Assembly (NCBI RefSeq): GCF_021602155.1 | Contig: NZ_BQHY01000003.1 | Span: 428,171 to 492,170 of the forward strand | Direction: 5' to 3' | Length of the DNA: 64,000 nucleotides | From: Pseudomonas parakoreensis | Lineage (GTDB): Bacteria; Pseudomonadota; Gammaproteobacteria; Pseudomonadales; Pseudomonadaceae | In this document: positions 44,100 to 53,886 of the stretch, in pieces | How the letters are laid out: the number at the start of each line of letters is the position of its first letter | Numbering within the stretch: the first letter of the stretch is position 1 | The notes under the pieces: model-generated | What the model saw: the letters and a program-made list of their open reading frames with translations, nothing else | Databases searched by the model: none | What the model was told of the DNA's origin: nothing | Made by a program: the position numbers and the translations under genes

Positions 44100-45398
44100 A
44101 TGCCCGAATACGTCAATTGGCTTCGTCACGCGTCCCCTTACATCAACGCTCACCGCGACTGCACGTTCGTCGTCATGCTACCCGGCGACGGTGTGGAGCA
44201 TCCGAACTTCGGCAACATCGTCCACGACCTGGTGCTGTTGCACAGCCTCGGTGTGCGTCTGGTGCTGGTCCACGGTTCGCGTCCGCAGATTGAAACCCGC
44301 CTCGCCGCTCGCGGCCTGACCCCGCACTATCACCACGGCATGCGCATCACCGATGCGGCAACCCTGGAATGTGTGATCGATGCAGTCGGTCAGTTGCGCA
44401 TCGCCATTGAAGCGCGGCTGTCGATGGACATGGCCTCGTCGCCGATGCAGGGCTCGCGTCTGCGGGTGGCCAGCGGCAACCTGGTCACGGCGCGGCCGAT
44501 CGGCGTGCTCGAAGGCGTCGACTATCACCACACTGGCGAAGTGCGCCGCGTCGACCGTAAAGGCATTAATCGCCTGCTCGACGAGCGCTCGATCGTGCTG
44601 CTGTCGCCGCTGGGCTACTCGCCGACCGGGGAAATCTTCAACCTCGCCTGCGAAGACGTCGCCACCCGCGCCGCCATCGACCTCGGTGCCGACAAGCTGT
44701 TGCTGTTCGGCGCTGACCTCGGTCTGATCGACGAAAACGGCAAACTGGTACGCGAACTGCGGCCGCAACAGGTGCCTGCGCATCTGGCGCGTCTGGGCAA
44801 CAACTATCAGGCCGAACTGCTGGATGCCGCCGCCGAGGCCTGCCGTGGCGGCGTGGCGCGCAGCCATATCGTCAGCTACGCCGAGGACGGTGCACTGCTG
44901 ACCGAACTGTTCACCCGCGATGGTGGCGGCACGCTGGTGGCTCAGGAGCAATTCGAACTGGTGCGCGAGGCGGCGATTGAAGACGTCGGCGGTTTGCTCG
45001 ACCTGATCAGTCCGCTGGAAGAGCAGGGGATTCTGGTGCGTCGCTCGCGCGAAGTGCTGGAGCGCGAGATCGAGCAGTTCAGTGTGGTTGAGCGTGAAGG
45101 GATGATCATTGCCTGTGCGGCGCTGTACCAGATTGCCGATTCGGACGCCGGTGAGCTGGCGTGCCTGGCGGTGAATCCGGAGTATCGCCATGGCGGTCGC
45201 GGCGATGAGTTGCTGGAGCGCATCGAGACCCGTGCCCGGGCGCAAGGGCTGAAAACCCTGTTCGTGCTCACTACCCGTACCGCGCACTGGTTCCGCGAGC
45301 GCGGGTTCGAGCCTAGCAGCGTCGAACGCCTGCCGGCGGCGCGGGCGTCGCTGTACAACTATCAGCGCAATTCGAAGATCTTCGAAAAGACCCTGTAA
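44100..45398 (+). CDS. argA: N-acetylglutamate synthase (amino-acid acetyltransferase)
   Basis: A 432-residue enzyme catalysing the first step of arginine synthesis. Residues about 1-280 are an amino-acid-kinase domain (LVLVHGSRPQIETRLAARGL, VRRVDRKGINRLLD), the arginine-binding part. The C-terminal GNAT acetyltransferase domain has GELACLAVNPEYRHGGRGDELLERIE for acetyl-CoA and TTRTAHWFRERGF. Length and architecture match ArgA of E. coli and Pseudomonas. Start supported by ACAGG and AGG upstream. Control may be by feedback and possibly by the leader described above. Confidence 0.95.
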   Translation: MPEYVNWLRHASPYINAHRDCTFVVMLPGDGVEHPNFGNIVHDLVLLHSLGVRLVLVHGSRPQIETRLAARGLTPHYHHGMRITDAATLECVIDAVGQLRIAIEARLSMDMASSPMQGSRLRVASGNLVTARPIGVLEGVDYHHTGEVRRVDRKGINRLLDERSIVLLSPLGYSPTGEIFNLACEDVATRAAIDLGADKLLLFGADLGLIDENGKLVRELRPQQVPAHLARLGNNYQAELLDAAAEACRGGVARSHIVSYAEDGALLTELFTRDGGGTLVAQEQFELVREAAIEDVGGLLDLISPLEEQGILVRRSREVLEREIEQFSVVEREGMIIACAALYQIADSDAGELACLAVNPEYRHGGRGDELLERIETRARAQGLKTLFVLTTRTAHWFRERGFEPSSVERLPAARASLYNYQRNSKIFEKTL

Positions 45399-45408
45399 TC
45401 CGAGTCCC

Positions 45409-45496
45409 CTGCAGGAGCTGCCGAAGGCTGCGATCTTTTGATCTTGATTCAGAAAACCAAAGTCAAAAGATCGCAGCCTTCGGCAGCTCCTACAGG
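45409..45496. repeat. REP doublet, CTGTAGGAGCTGCCG family, fourth copy
   Basis: CTGCAGGAGCTGCCGAAGGC with GATCTTTTGATC and its reverse complement CAAAAGATCGCAGCC...GCAGCTCCTACAG form a near-perfect inverted repeat between argA and the convergent TauA-like gene. Confidence 0.87.
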
Positions 45497-45505
45497 GTTT
45501 TGTGT

Positions 45506-46495
45506 TTACTCAGCGATGAACTTCGCACTGACGTACGGCGAATAGTCCGGCAGCACCGTCTCGACCTTGCCCTGTTCCTTCAAAAACTTCGCCGTCTCAC
45601 CAATCGCTTTCGCCGTGCCACCGTCCAGCAGTGCGGTGGATTGCTGCGCCTTGGCATCCGGGAAGGCCGAACCGGCCAGCAGCTCCGGCACGTCGGCCGC
45701 ATTGGCACCCGTCAGTTTTGCGATTTTCTGCACCGGCGCCGAGTCCGCTGTCCAGCTGTCCTTATGGCTGGCGTAATCGGCAAACGCATCTAGAGTGACC
45801 TTGGCAAACCTGGCCACCACCTCAGGATGCTTTTCGACGTAGTCCTTGCGCGCGACCCAGACTTCGAAGGTCGGTGCGCCCCATTGGCCGACTTGTGCGG
45901 CATCGGTCAGGGTCTTGCCGGTCTTGCGGATTTCCCCCAGCGCCGGCGACCAGACAAACGCGCCATCTATATCTCCACGCTTCCACGCCGCTGCGATTTC
46001 TGCGGGCTGCAGGTTCACCACTTTGACTTTCGAGGTGTCCAGGCCCCAGTGCTTGAGTGCGCCAAGCAGGCTGTAGTGGGAAGTGGAAACGAAAGGCGTG
46101 GCGATGGTCTTGCCGACCAGGTCCTGCGGGGTATTGATCCCGCTGCCATTGCGCACCACCAGCGCCTCGGCGGCGTTGATCTGCGCTGAAACAATGAAGG
46201 CGACGATCGGCAGATTGCGCGATGCGGCCGCTGCAAAAGGACTGGAGCCAAGGTTGCCGATCTGTACGTCGCCTGATGCGATGGCTGTCACAACTTCCGG
46301 GCCGCTATTGAAGCGACGCCAGTTGATTTTCTCGCCGATGGTCTTCTCGTAGACGCCGTCGGCCTGAGGGACTTTGCTCGGGTCGATACCGGTTTGATAG
46401 CCAACGGTGAGGTTGGCGGCATGGGCGGAAAAAGAAATCAGCGCCGATACACAAACTGTAACAAATTGACTAGATAGTGCGCGTTTGGCCATCAT
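45506..46495 (-). CDS. Taurine-type ABC transporter binding protein, orphan (TauA-like)
   Basis: A 329-residue periplasmic binding protein. The N-terminal signal ends SAHA, and the mature part starts ANLTVGYQTGIDPSKVPQADGVYEKTIGEKINWRRFNSGPEVVTAIASGDVQIGNLGSSPFAAAASR, as in TauA. The start is one of two adjacent ATGs (46495 or 46492). No tauB, tauC or tauD genes follow, so it would have to share a permease encoded elsewhere, possibly that of ssu. The ligand, probably a sulfonate, is an inference from family and neighbours. Confidence 0.85.
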   Translation of the reverse strand: MMAKRALSSQFVTVCVSALISFSAHAANLTVGYQTGIDPSKVPQADGVYEKTIGEKINWRRFNSGPEVVTAIASGDVQIGNLGSSPFAAAASRNLPIVAFIVSAQINAAEALVVRNGSGINTPQDLVGKTIATPFVSTSHYSLLGALKHWGLDTSKVKVVNLQPAEIAAAWKRGDIDGAFVWSPALGEIRKTGKTLTDAAQVGQWGAPTFEVWVARKDYVEKHPEVVARFAKVTLDAFADYASHKDSWTADSAPVQKIAKLTGANAADVPELLAGSAFPDAKAQQSTALLDGGTAKAIGETAKFLKEQGKVETVLPDYSPYVSAKFIAE

Positions 46496-46859
46496 GGCGT
46501 CGCCTTTTCGATAGGGTTTGACGAATCGGGGTTGCGCCAAAGCTAATCGATATAAAAAAAGGCTAACAAATACCATTTAGGAATGAGCTTAGTCGCCGAT
46601 ACGCTGTTTCCCGGCGGAGGTGGCACGATACTGGCCATATTTCGAAATGATATTAAAAAGAATGAATAAATTCTTTTTGGGTTTATCAGAAAATCTTTAA
46701 TCTGCACGGACCAAATCACGGCGATTAGACCTTGGTCGTAGACACACAAGGTTACGATTGACTTGTCAGTCACGGTCTGGCGCTAATCGCGCATCTTAGG
46801 ATCCAGGGCATCAGACCCCGGGCCAGGAACACAAGAATTAGAAACGAGAGGAGCTTTAC
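46496..46859. other. AT-rich divergent promoter region, TauA-like gene to oprE-like gene
   Basis: This 364-base gap has no gene. It is unusually AT-rich for this genome, particularly 46550-46570 and 46640-46700. TTAAAAAG and ATCTTTAATCTG runs occur, and AGAGGAGC provides the porin ribosome-binding site. Promoters for both directions should lie here. CysB-type sulfur regulators favour AT-rich targets, but no specific motif was identified. Confidence 0.4.
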
Positions 46860-48209
46860 ATGAACAAGTCCACCTTGGCCCTGGCTGTGGCCGTAGGGGT
46901 TTTGGCGCAGCAGGCAGGCGCCGCCGGTTTCATCGAAGACAGCAAAGCTACTTTGGGGCTGCGTAACTTCTACATCAACACTGATAACCGTGACTCCGGC
47001 ACCAAAGCGGCTGGCGCTCAGAACAAGAACGAAGAATGGGGCCAAGGCTTCGATCTGCGTTTCATCTCCGGTTACACCCAAGGCACCGTAGGCTTCGGTA
47101 TCGATGCCATCGGCCTGTTGGGCGTGCGTCTGGATTCGGGCGGCGGCACCAACGGTGCAACCTCGACGTCCTACGGTGGCACAGTGTTCCCGAGCAAGTC
47201 CAATGGCGAAGCTGTTGATAACTTCTCGAGTCTGGGCCTGACCGCCAAGGCCAAAATCTCTCAGACCGAACTGAAGCTGGGCACGTTGCAGCCAAAGAAC
47301 CCGGTCATCGTGACCAACGACGGTCGTCTGCTGCCACAAACCTGGCAGGGTGGCCAGATCACTTCCGGCGAGATCAAGGACCTGACTCTGGTCGCTGGTC
47401 AGATCGAAGCAGTGAAAGGGCGTAACTCCAGCAACAACGAGAACCTGTCTGTTGGCGGTGCGAACGCTCGCGTGGCCAACAGCAACAAGTTCTACTACGC
47501 CGGTGGTGACTACAAAATCACCAAGGACCTGACTGCCCAGTACTACTACGGCAACCTGGAAGACTTCTACAAGCAGCACTTCCTGGGTCTGGTTCACAAC
47601 TGGGCAATCGGCCCAGGCGTACTGAAGTCTGACTTCCGCTACTTCCACAGCAGCGACGACGGCGCCAACGGCAACACCGCCGCCTACTTCGGCAACGGTA
47701 ACTACGTCGGCAATGTCAGCGGTAAAGGTCCGATCGACAACAACCTGTACAGCGGCCTGTTCCTGTATACCGTTGAAGGTCACACTTTCGGTGGCGGCTA
47801 TCAGGTTTCCAACGGCAGCTCCGACTTCCCTTGGCTGAACCAGGGCGACGGTTCGTCGAACTACACCATTACCGACATGCAGATCCAGAAGTTCGGTCGT
47901 GCTGGCGAGAAAACCTGGCAAGCACGCTACTCGTATGACTTCGCCAAAGTCGGCCTGCCAGGCCTGACCGCCGGCATGGTCTACCTGCGCGGCAGCGACA
48001 TCGACACCGTGGGTTCCAACCGTCGTGAGAACGGCAACGGCAACTCCGAGTGGGAACGCGATCTGACCATCGGTTACGTTATTCCTGAAGGTCCGGCCAA
48101 GAACCTGGGCTTCATGTGGAAAAACGCTACCTGGCGCAACGACATCCCAGGTCAGCGTGACCAGGATGAAAACCGCCTGATCGTCAGCTACTCGATCCCG
48201 CTGCTGTAA
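46860..48209 (+). CDS. OprD-family outer-membrane porin (OprE-like)
   Basis: A 449-residue porin with a signal peptide (MNKSTLALAVAVGVLAQQAGA) and a mature start AGFIEDSKATLGLRNFYINTD, as in OprE and OprD proteins. GFIEDSKATL, GLTAKAKISQTELKLGTLQPKNPV, DGRLLPQTWQGG and the C-terminal VSYSIPLL are family marks of the 18-strand barrel. The channel may admit small organic anions or amino acids; the specific substrate is unknown. It lies between the TauA-like and lsfA genes, which raises the possibility of uptake of sulfonates across the outer membrane. Confidence 0.93.
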   Translation: MNKSTLALAVAVGVLAQQAGAAGFIEDSKATLGLRNFYINTDNRDSGTKAAGAQNKNEEWGQGFDLRFISGYTQGTVGFGIDAIGLLGVRLDSGGGTNGATSTSYGGTVFPSKSNGEAVDNFSSLGLTAKAKISQTELKLGTLQPKNPVIVTNDGRLLPQTWQGGQITSGEIKDLTLVAGQIEAVKGRNSSNNENLSVGGANARVANSNKFYYAGGDYKITKDLTAQYYYGNLEDFYKQHFLGLVHNWAIGPGVLKSDFRYFHSSDDGANGNTAAYFGNGNYVGNVSGKGPIDNNLYSGLFLYTVEGHTFGGGYQVSNGSSDFPWLNQGDGSSNYTITDMQIQKFGRAGEKTWQARYSYDFAKVGLPGLTAGMVYLRGSDIDTVGSNRRENGNGNSEWERDLTIGYVIPEGPAKNLGFMWKNATWRNDIPGQRDQDENRLIVSYSIPLL

Positions 48210-48232
48210 TAGCGCGCTCAAGCTACTGATGT

Positions 48233-48271
48233 AAAAAAGCCCCGTCCGGCATTGCGCCGGACGGGGCTTTT
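48233..48271 (+). terminator. Rho-independent terminator of the OprE-like porin gene
   Basis: AAAAAAGCCCCGTCCGGC pairs with GCCGGACGGGGCTTTT around an ATTGC loop. It starts 24 bases after the porin stop codon. Confidence 0.95.
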
Positions 48272-48504
48272 GCATTTTCGGGTCAGGCTCACCCCCGTAA
48301 GCCTGTCCCGACATTCCCTTCTTTTGCAGCTACTCAAGGCCTTCTCGAACCTTGGGGTCGATGTTCGTCGCGATGACGACGAGCGTCCAGTGAACGATGT
48401 TTAATATTCAATTAAATTCTAAATATCTAGTTATTTATTCTTTTTCATGATGGCAAATCCCAAGCTACAGTTGAGTTCTCCAACAACTCATCAGGAGCAG
48501 CATC

Positions 48505-49143
48505 ATGAGCCTCAGACTCGGCGACATCGCCCCCGACTTCGAACAGGATTCCAGCGCCGGCAAGATTCGTTTCCACGAGTGGCTGGGCGATAGCTGGGGT
48601 GTGCTGTTCTCCCACCCGGCCGACTTCACCCCGGTGTGCACCACCGAGCTGGGCTTCACCGCCAAGCTCAAGGATGAGTTCAGCAAGCGCGGCGTCAAAG
48701 CCATTGCGCTGTCGGTGGACCCGGTGGACTCGCACCACAAGTGGATCGAAGACATCAACGAAACCCAGAACACCATCGTCAACTTCCCGATCCTGGCCGA
48801 TGCCGATCGCAAGGTGTCCGATCTCTATGATCTGATCCACCCGAACGCCAACGACACGCTGACCGTGCGTTCGCTGTTCGTCATCGATCCGAACAAGAAG
48901 ATCCGCCTGACCATCACCTACCCGGCGAGCACCGGGCGCAACTTCCACGAGATCCTGCGGGTGATCGATTCGCTGCAACTTACCGACAACTACAAGGTGG
49001 CCACGCCGGCCAACTGGCAGGACGGTGAGGAGGTGGTGATCGTGCCGTCACTCAAGGACGAGGAAGAGATCAAGCAGCGCTTTCCGAAGGGCTACCGCGC
49101 GGTGAAGCCATACCTGCGCCTGACGCCGCAGCCGAATCGTTAA
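48505..49143 (+). CDS. lsfA: 1-Cys peroxiredoxin (LsfA type)
   Basis: A 212-residue Prx6-type peroxidase. The peroxidatic cysteine is Cys45 in HPADFTPVCTTELGF, and no resolving cysteine is seen in the long C-terminal domain, as in the 1-Cys class. In P. putida, lsfA is induced during sulfate starvation next to sulfur genes; here it lies just before ssu. A strong CAGGAGCAGC site precedes the start. The upstream 230 bases are very AT-rich (48380-48450). It would protect the cell or the flavin-dependent desulfonation system against peroxide. Confidence 0.92.
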   Translation: MSLRLGDIAPDFEQDSSAGKIRFHEWLGDSWGVLFSHPADFTPVCTTELGFTAKLKDEFSKRGVKAIALSVDPVDSHHKWIEDINETQNTIVNFPILADADRKVSDLYDLIHPNANDTLTVRSLFVIDPNKKIRLTITYPASTGRNFHEILRVIDSLQLTDNYKVATPANWQDGEEVVIVPSLKDEEEIKQRFPKGYRAVKPYLRLTPQPNR

Positions 49144-49234
49144 GATCAAAAGATCGCAGCCTGCGGTGCTCCTACAGGAGGAGGCCGCTCCATGTAGGAG
49201 CTGCCGAAGGCTGCAATCTTTTGATGCATCCAAA
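49143..49234. repeat. REP of the CTGTAGGAGCTGCCG family, halves in outward order
   Basis: Here the right-arm unit comes first (GATCAAAAGATCGCAGCC, then GCTCCTACAGG), starting at the lsfA stop, and the left-arm unit (CATGTAGGAGCTGCCGAAGG, then CAATCTTTTGATG) comes second. All other copies have the opposite order, so this is a tail-to-tail pair or two rearranged singletons. The arms can still pair, but with the spacer inside out. Confidence 0.8.
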
Positions 49235-49248
49235 TAGCAGGGGATTTC

Positions 49249-49273
49249 AGGCCGTTTCGACGGCCTTTTTTTT
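49249..49273 (+). terminator. Rho-independent terminator after lsfA
   Basis: AGGCCGT-TTCG-ACGGCCT followed by seven or eight Ts. It has an ideal TTCG tetraloop and lies just after the REP pair. Confidence 0.93.
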
Positions 49274-49422
49274 GCGCGCAGTTTGTTGAAATTTATATCT
49301 CTAAAATGCATAACCAAATGAATAAATATGATTTATGGATATATAAATCAGCTGGTAAGGTCACTCCATCGAAGCGAGATCGCAACCCGCGAATCGCCTG
49401 TAACGCGCAAGGAATCGTCTGA

Positions 49423-50016
49423 ATGCTGGTCGTCTCACTCGGTGGCAGTCCCAGCCAACGCTCCCGTTCCGGGGTGTTGCTGGAGCGCTCGCAACGCTGG
49501 TTGCAGGAGCAGGGGGTGGAAGTGGTGAGTTATCAGGTGCGGGACTTCCCGGCCGAAGACTTGCTCCACGCCCGCTTCGACAGCCCGAAGGTGCTCGACC
49601 TGCTGGCGCAGATTGAAAACGCTGACGGTCTGCTGATCGCCACGCCGGTGTACAAGGCGTCGTTTTCCGGCGCGCTGAAGACCGTGCTCGATCTGCTCCC
49701 GGAACGCGCCCTGAACCACAAAATTGTGCTGCCGATGGCCACGGGCGGCAGCATCGCCCACATGCTGGTGGTCGATTACGCCCTCAAGCCCGTGCTGTCG
49801 GCATTGAAAGCCCAGGAAATGCTGCAAGGGATTTTTGCCGAGGACAGCCAGATTGCTTACGGCGAAGGCAGTGCCCAGGCGCAACTGGCGCCGGCGCTGG
49901 AGCAGCGTCTGCACGAAGCACTGGAGCAGTTTGTCAGTGCCATGGCCCGCCGGCCGAAACCGCTGGAGCCGGGACTGTTGAATGAACGTTTGTTGAGTGC
50001 TCGCTGGAGCATTTAA
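49423..50016 (+). CDS. ssuE: NAD(P)H-dependent FMN reductase of sulfonate desulfonation
   Basis: A 197-residue flavodoxin-like reductase that supplies FMNH2 to Ssu[23 protein letters not shown] carries the phosphate-binding loop, and [50 protein letters not shown] are family blocks. It is the first gene of ssuEADCBF. Upstream, after the lsfA terminator, the 49270-49350 region is AT-rich with ATATATAAATC-like tracts, a possible target for CysB-type control. Confidence 0.93.
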   Translation: MLVVSLGGSPSQRSRSGVLLERSQRWLQEQGVEVVSYQVRDFPAEDLLHARFDSPKVLDLLAQIENADGLLIATPVYKASFSGALKTVLDLLPERALNHKIVLPMATGGSIAHMLVVDYALKPVLSALKAQEMLQGIFAEDSQIAYGEGSAQAQLAPALEQRLHEALEQFVSAMARRPKPLEPGLLNERLLSARWSI

Positions 50017-50104
50017 GCCTCACCGAAATTGAAGTACTGGCCTTACTCGCCCGCCAACGGGCAAGCAGGTGCAGCCACAACCCAACAGCAAAAAGGAGAG
50101 CGCT

Positions 50105-51085
50105 ATGCGCACTGTATTTTTGCGTCGTGGTCTGGTCGCTCTGTTTGCTGCGGCTGTGTCCTTCGGCGCCATCACCCAGGCTCAGGCCGAGACGCTAAGA
50201 ATCGGTTATCAGAAGTACGGCACGCTGGTGCTGCTCAAGGCCAAAGGCACACTGAAAAAACGTCTGGCTGCCCAAGGCGTGGACGTGCAATGGACTGAAT
50301 TCCCCGGCGGCCCGCAATTGCTCGAAGGCCTGAACGTAGGCTCGATCGACTTCGGTGTTACCGGCGAAACCCCACCGGTATTCGCTCAGGCTGCCGGCGC
50401 TGACCTGCTCTATGTCGCCTACGAACCGCCAGCGCCGAACAGCGAAGCGATCCTCGTACCGAAAGACTCGCCGATCAAATCGGTCGCCGATCTGAAGGGC
50501 AAGAAAGTCGCGCTGAACAAAGGCTCCAACGTGCACTACTTGCTGGTGCGCGCCCTTGAAGACGCCGGCCTCAAATACGCCGATATCCAGACCGTGTACC
50601 TGCCGCCGGCCGATGCCCGCGCCGCGTTCGAACGTGGCAGCGTCGACGCCTGGGTGATCTGGGATCCGTACCAGGCCGCTGCCGAGCAACAGCTGCAAGC
50701 GCACACCCTGCGTGACGGCAAAGGCATCGTCGACAACCATCAGTTCTACCTCGCGACCAAACCTTACGCGCAGAAAAATCCCGAGGTGATCAAGACCCTC
50801 GTCGAAGAAGTGCGCGCCGTGGGCGAGTGGTCCAAAGCCAATCCTGAAGACGTGACCCGACAGGTCGCGCCACTGCTCGGCCTGCCGGCTGACATCACCC
50901 TGACCTCGGTGAAACGCCAGGGCTACGGTGCGCTGTTCCTGACCCCGGACGTGGTCGCCGCGCAACAGAAAATCGCCGACACCTTCTACCAGCTCAAGCT
51001 GATTCCCAAGCCGTTGAGCATCAAGGATGTGATCTGGACACCACCGGCCGCTGTGGCCCAAAGCTCGGTCAGCCAAGCCCAGTAA
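50105..51085 (+). CDS. ssuA: Aliphatic sulfonate ABC transporter, binding protein
   Basis: A 326-residue periplasmic protein. [29 protein letters not shown] is a signal peptide. The mature part, [26 protein letters not shown] and [28 protein letters not shown], is typical SsuA. AAAAGGAGAG precedes the ATG; the upstream frame start is not supported. It passes sulfonates to SsuC/SsuB. Confidence 0.94.
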   Translation: MRTVFLRRGLVALFAAAVSFGAITQAQAETLRIGYQKYGTLVLLKAKGTLKKRLAAQGVDVQWTEFPGGPQLLEGLNVGSIDFGVTGETPPVFAQAAGADLLYVAYEPPAPNSEAILVPKDSPIKSVADLKGKKVALNKGSNVHYLLVRALEDAGLKYADIQTVYLPPADARAAFERGSVDAWVIWDPYQAAAEQQLQAHTLRDGKGIVDNHQFYLATKPYAQKNPEVIKTLVEEVRAVGEWSKANPEDVTRQVAPLLGLPADITLTSVKRQGYGALFLTPDVVAAQQKIADTFYQLKLIPKPLSIKDVIWTPPAAVAQSSVSQAQ

Positions 51086-51110
51086 ATCGAATCCCCAAGG
51101 AGACCACTCC

Positions 51111-52259
51111 ATGAGCCTTAACATCTTCTGGTTCCTGCCTACCCACGGCGACGGCCATTACCTTGGCACCGCCGAAGGCGCCCGCGCCGTTGACCACGGT
51201 TATCTGCAACAGGTCGCGCAAGCGGCGGATCGTCTGGGTTTTGGCGGCGTGCTGATTCCCACCGGCCGTTCGTGCGAAGACTCGTGGCTGGTGGCCGCGT
51301 CGTTGATCCCGGTGACCCAGCGTCTGAAATTCCTTGTCGCCCTGCGCCCCGGGATCATTTCCCCGACGGTGGCGGCGCGGCAGGCAGCGACCCTGGATCG
51401 TCTGTCCGGCGGGCGTGCGCTGTTCAACCTGGTGACCGGTGGCGACCCGGAAGAGTTGGCCGGTGATGGTCTGTTCCTCGATCACGAAGCGCGTTATCAG
51501 GCTTCGGTGGAATTCACCCGCATCTGGCGTCGGGTGCTGGAAGGCGAAACCGTCGATTACGACGGCGAACACATCAGCGTGAAGGGCGCCAAACTGCTCT
51601 ATCCGCCGATCCAGCAACCGCGTCCGCCGCTGTACTTCGGCGGCTCTTCGGAAGCGGCGCAGGATCTCGCTGCCGAACAGGTCGAGATGGTCCTGACCTG
51701 GGGCGAACCGCCAGCGGCGGTGGCCGAGAAGATCGAGCAGGTGCGCGCCAAGGCCGCCAGGCTCGGGCGTACCGTGCGCTTCGGCATTCGTCTGCATGTG
51801 ATCGTGCGCGAAACCAACGCCGAAGCCTGGCAAGCAGCCGACCGGCTGATCTCGCATCTGGACGACGACACCATCAAACGTGCGCAAGCATCGCTGGCGC
51901 GCTTCGACTCGGTCGGCCAGCAACGCATGGCCGCGCTGCACGGCGGCAGTCGCGACAACCTCGAAGTCAGCCCCAACCTGTGGGCCGGCGTCGGTCTGGT
52001 GCGCGGCGGTGCCGGTACCGCGCTGGTCGGCGATGGTCCGACCGTGGCCGCCCGCGTGAAGGAGTACGCGGATCTGGGGATCGATACGTTCATCTTCTCC
52101 GGTTATCCACACCTCGAAGAGTCGTACCGCGTCGCTGAACTGCTGTTCCCGCACCTCGACATCGAGCGTCCGGAGCTGCCGAAAAGCGCCGGTTATGTCA
52201 GCCCGTTCGGCGAGATGGTGGCTAACGACATTCTTCCCAAAGCCGCGTCGCAGAGCTGA
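51111..52259 (+). CDS. ssuD: FMNH2-dependent alkanesulfonate monooxygenase
   Basis: A 382-residue luciferase-like TIM-barrel enzyme that releases sulfite from C-1 alkanesulfonates using FMNH2 and oxygen. [20 protein letters not shown] matches Ssu[60 protein letters not shown] and [19 protein letters not shown] are signature blocks. It lies 25 bases after ssuA and works with SsuE. Confidence 0.96.
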   Translation: MSLNIFWFLPTHGDGHYLGTAEGARAVDHGYLQQVAQAADRLGFGGVLIPTGRSCEDSWLVAASLIPVTQRLKFLVALRPGIISPTVAARQAATLDRLSGGRALFNLVTGGDPEELAGDGLFLDHEARYQASVEFTRIWRRVLEGETVDYDGEHISVKGAKLLYPPIQQPRPPLYFGGSSEAAQDLAAEQVEMVLTWGEPPAAVAEKIEQVRAKAARLGRTVRFGIRLHVIVRETNAEAWQAADRLISHLDDDTIKRAQASLARFDSVGQQRMAALHGGSRDNLEVSPNLWAGVGLVRGGAGTALVGDGPTVAARVKEYADLGIDTFIFSGYPHLEESYRVAELLFPHLDIERPELPKSAGYVSPFGEMVANDILPKAASQS

Positions 52260-52267
52260 GGCGCGCC

Positions 52268-53050
52268 ATGAAGAAACTTATCCACAACCTCGCGCCCTGG
52301 GCGTTGCCGGTGTTGTTGCTGGCGGTGTGGCAGTTATCGGTGTCGGCCGGTTGGTTGTCGACGCGGATTCTGCCGGCACCAGTGGCGGTGATCGAGGCCG
52401 GTGTCAGCCTGGTGCGCAGCGGCGAAATCTGGACGCACCTGGCAATCAGCGGCTGGCGCGCCGCGCTGGGCTTCACCATCGGTGGCAGCATTGGCCTGGT
52501 GCTGGGCTTCATCACCGGCCTGTCGAAGTGGGGCGAACGCCTGCTCGACAGTTCGGTGCAGATGATCCGCAACGTGCCGCACCTGGCGCTGATTCCGCTG
52601 GTGATCCTGTGGTTCGGCATCGACGAGTCGGCGAAGATTTTCCTGGTGGCGCTGGGCACGTTGTTCCCGATCTACCTCAACACCTATCACGGCATCCGTA
52701 ACGTCGATCCGGCGCTGGTGGAGATGGCGCGCAGTTATGGCTTGAGCGGTTTCAGCCTGTTCTGGCAGGTGATTCTGCCGGGTGCGTTGCCTTCGATTCT
52801 GGTCGGTGTGCGCTTTGCGCTGGGCTTCATGTGGTTGACGCTGATCGTTGCCGAAACAATCTCCGCCAGCTCCGGCATCGGCTATCTGGCGATGAATGCC
52901 CGGGAGTTTTTGCAGACCGATGTGGTGGTGCTGGCGATCCTGCTTTACGCGGTGCTCGGCAAACTCGCCGACCTCGCGGCCCGTGGACTTGAACGTGTGT
53001 GGTTGCGCTGGCATCCGGCTTATCAGGTTGCCAAGGGAGGTGTGGCATGA
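52268..53050 (+). CDS. ssuC: Aliphatic sulfonate ABC transporter permease
   Basis: A 260-residue inner-membrane permease with about six helices. [51 protein letters not shown] is the SsuC/TauC core, and the EAA loop is [30 protein letters not shown]. The ATG is eight bases after ssuD, and its stop overlaps the ssuB start by four bases. Confidence 0.94.
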   Translation: MKKLIHNLAPWALPVLLLAVWQLSVSAGWLSTRILPAPVAVIEAGVSLVRSGEIWTHLAISGWRAALGFTIGGSIGLVLGFITGLSKWGERLLDSSVQMIRNVPHLALIPLVILWFGIDESAKIFLVALGTLFPIYLNTYHGIRNVDPALVEMARSYGLSGFSLFWQVILPGALPSILVGVRFALGFMWLTLIVAETISASSGIGYLAMNAREFLQTDVVVLAILLYAVLGKLADLAARGLERVWLRWHPAYQVAKGGVA

Positions 53051-53853
53051 CCGCTCAACAACCTCCACGCCTGCTGCGCGGGATTCCGCTGGTGGTGCGC
53101 AACCTGCAGAAAACCTTTGGTGCGCGACAGGTGCTGCGCGACATCGACCTGCACATTCCGGCGGGGCAGTTCGTCGCCGTGGTCGGGCGCAGCGGTTGCG
53201 GCAAGAGCACGTTCCTGCGTCTGCTCGCCGGCCTCGATCAACCGACGGGCGGCGACCTGTTGGCCGGTGCCGCCCCGCTGAGTGATGCGCGGGAAGACAC
53301 CCGGCTGATGTTCCAGGAAGCCCGGCTGCTGCCGTGGAAAAAGATCATCGACAACGTCGGGCTCGGCCTTAACGGCAACTGGCGCCCGCAAGCGCTGGAG
53401 GCGCTGGAAGCGGTGGGTCTGGCCGATCGTGCCAGCGAATGGCCGGCCGCCTTGTCCGGTGGGCAGAAGCAGCGTGTGGCGCTGGCCCGCTCGCTGATTC
53501 ATCAACCACGCCTGCTGCTGCTCGACGAGCCGCTGGGTGCGCTGGATGCGCTGACCCGGATCGAGATGCAGCAACTGATCGAACGCCTCTGGCAACAGCA
53601 TGGCTTCACCGTGCTGCTGGTGACTCATGACGTCAGCGAAGCGGTGGCGATTGCCGACCGGGTGATTCTGATCGAGGACGGCGAAGTCGGCCTCGACCTG
53701 CCAGTGGAGCTGCCACGTCCGCGCGTGCGCGGATCGCATCGACTGGCGGCGCTGGAAACCGAAGTGCTCAACCGTGTTCTGTCCCTGCCCGGCGAGCCGC
53801 CGGAGCCGGAACCTGTTTCACCACTGCCTACGCAATTGCGCTGGGCTCAATAA
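53047..53853 (+). CDS. ssuB: Aliphatic sulfonate ABC transporter ATPase
   Basis: A 268-residue ATPase. Walker A is GRSGCGKST, the Q-loop is [13 protein letters not shown], the signature is [19 protein letters not shown], and Walker B is [14 protein letters not shown]; all are as in SsuB. The start MTAQQPP overlaps the ssuC stop by four bases. The C-terminus is proline- and glutamate-rich ([14 protein letters not shown]). Confidence 0.94.
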   Translation: MTAQQPPRLLRGIPLVVRNLQKTFGARQVLRDIDLHIPAGQFVAVVGRSGCGKSTFLRLLAGLDQPTGGDLLAGAAPLSDAREDTRLMFQEARLLPWKKIIDNVGLGLNGNWRPQALEALEAVGLADRASEWPAALSGGQKQRVALARSLIHQPRLLLLDEPLGALDALTRIEMQQLIERLWQQHGFTVLLVTHDVSEAVAIADRVILIEDGEVGLDLPVELPRPRVRGSHRLAALETEVLNRVLSLPGEPPEPEPVSPLPTQLRWAQ

Positions 53854-53886
53854 CTCAAGTTACCTCCAACGACAGGAATCAAAGCC

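Noticed and set aside
44044-44319. GTG-started open frame overlapping the argA start (MRFPFRPFFRLLF...), rich in Arg and Phe
   Set aside because: It has no ribosome-binding site, is out of frame with argA and runs through well-conserved argA codons. The better leader candidate is the upstream eight-codon frame.
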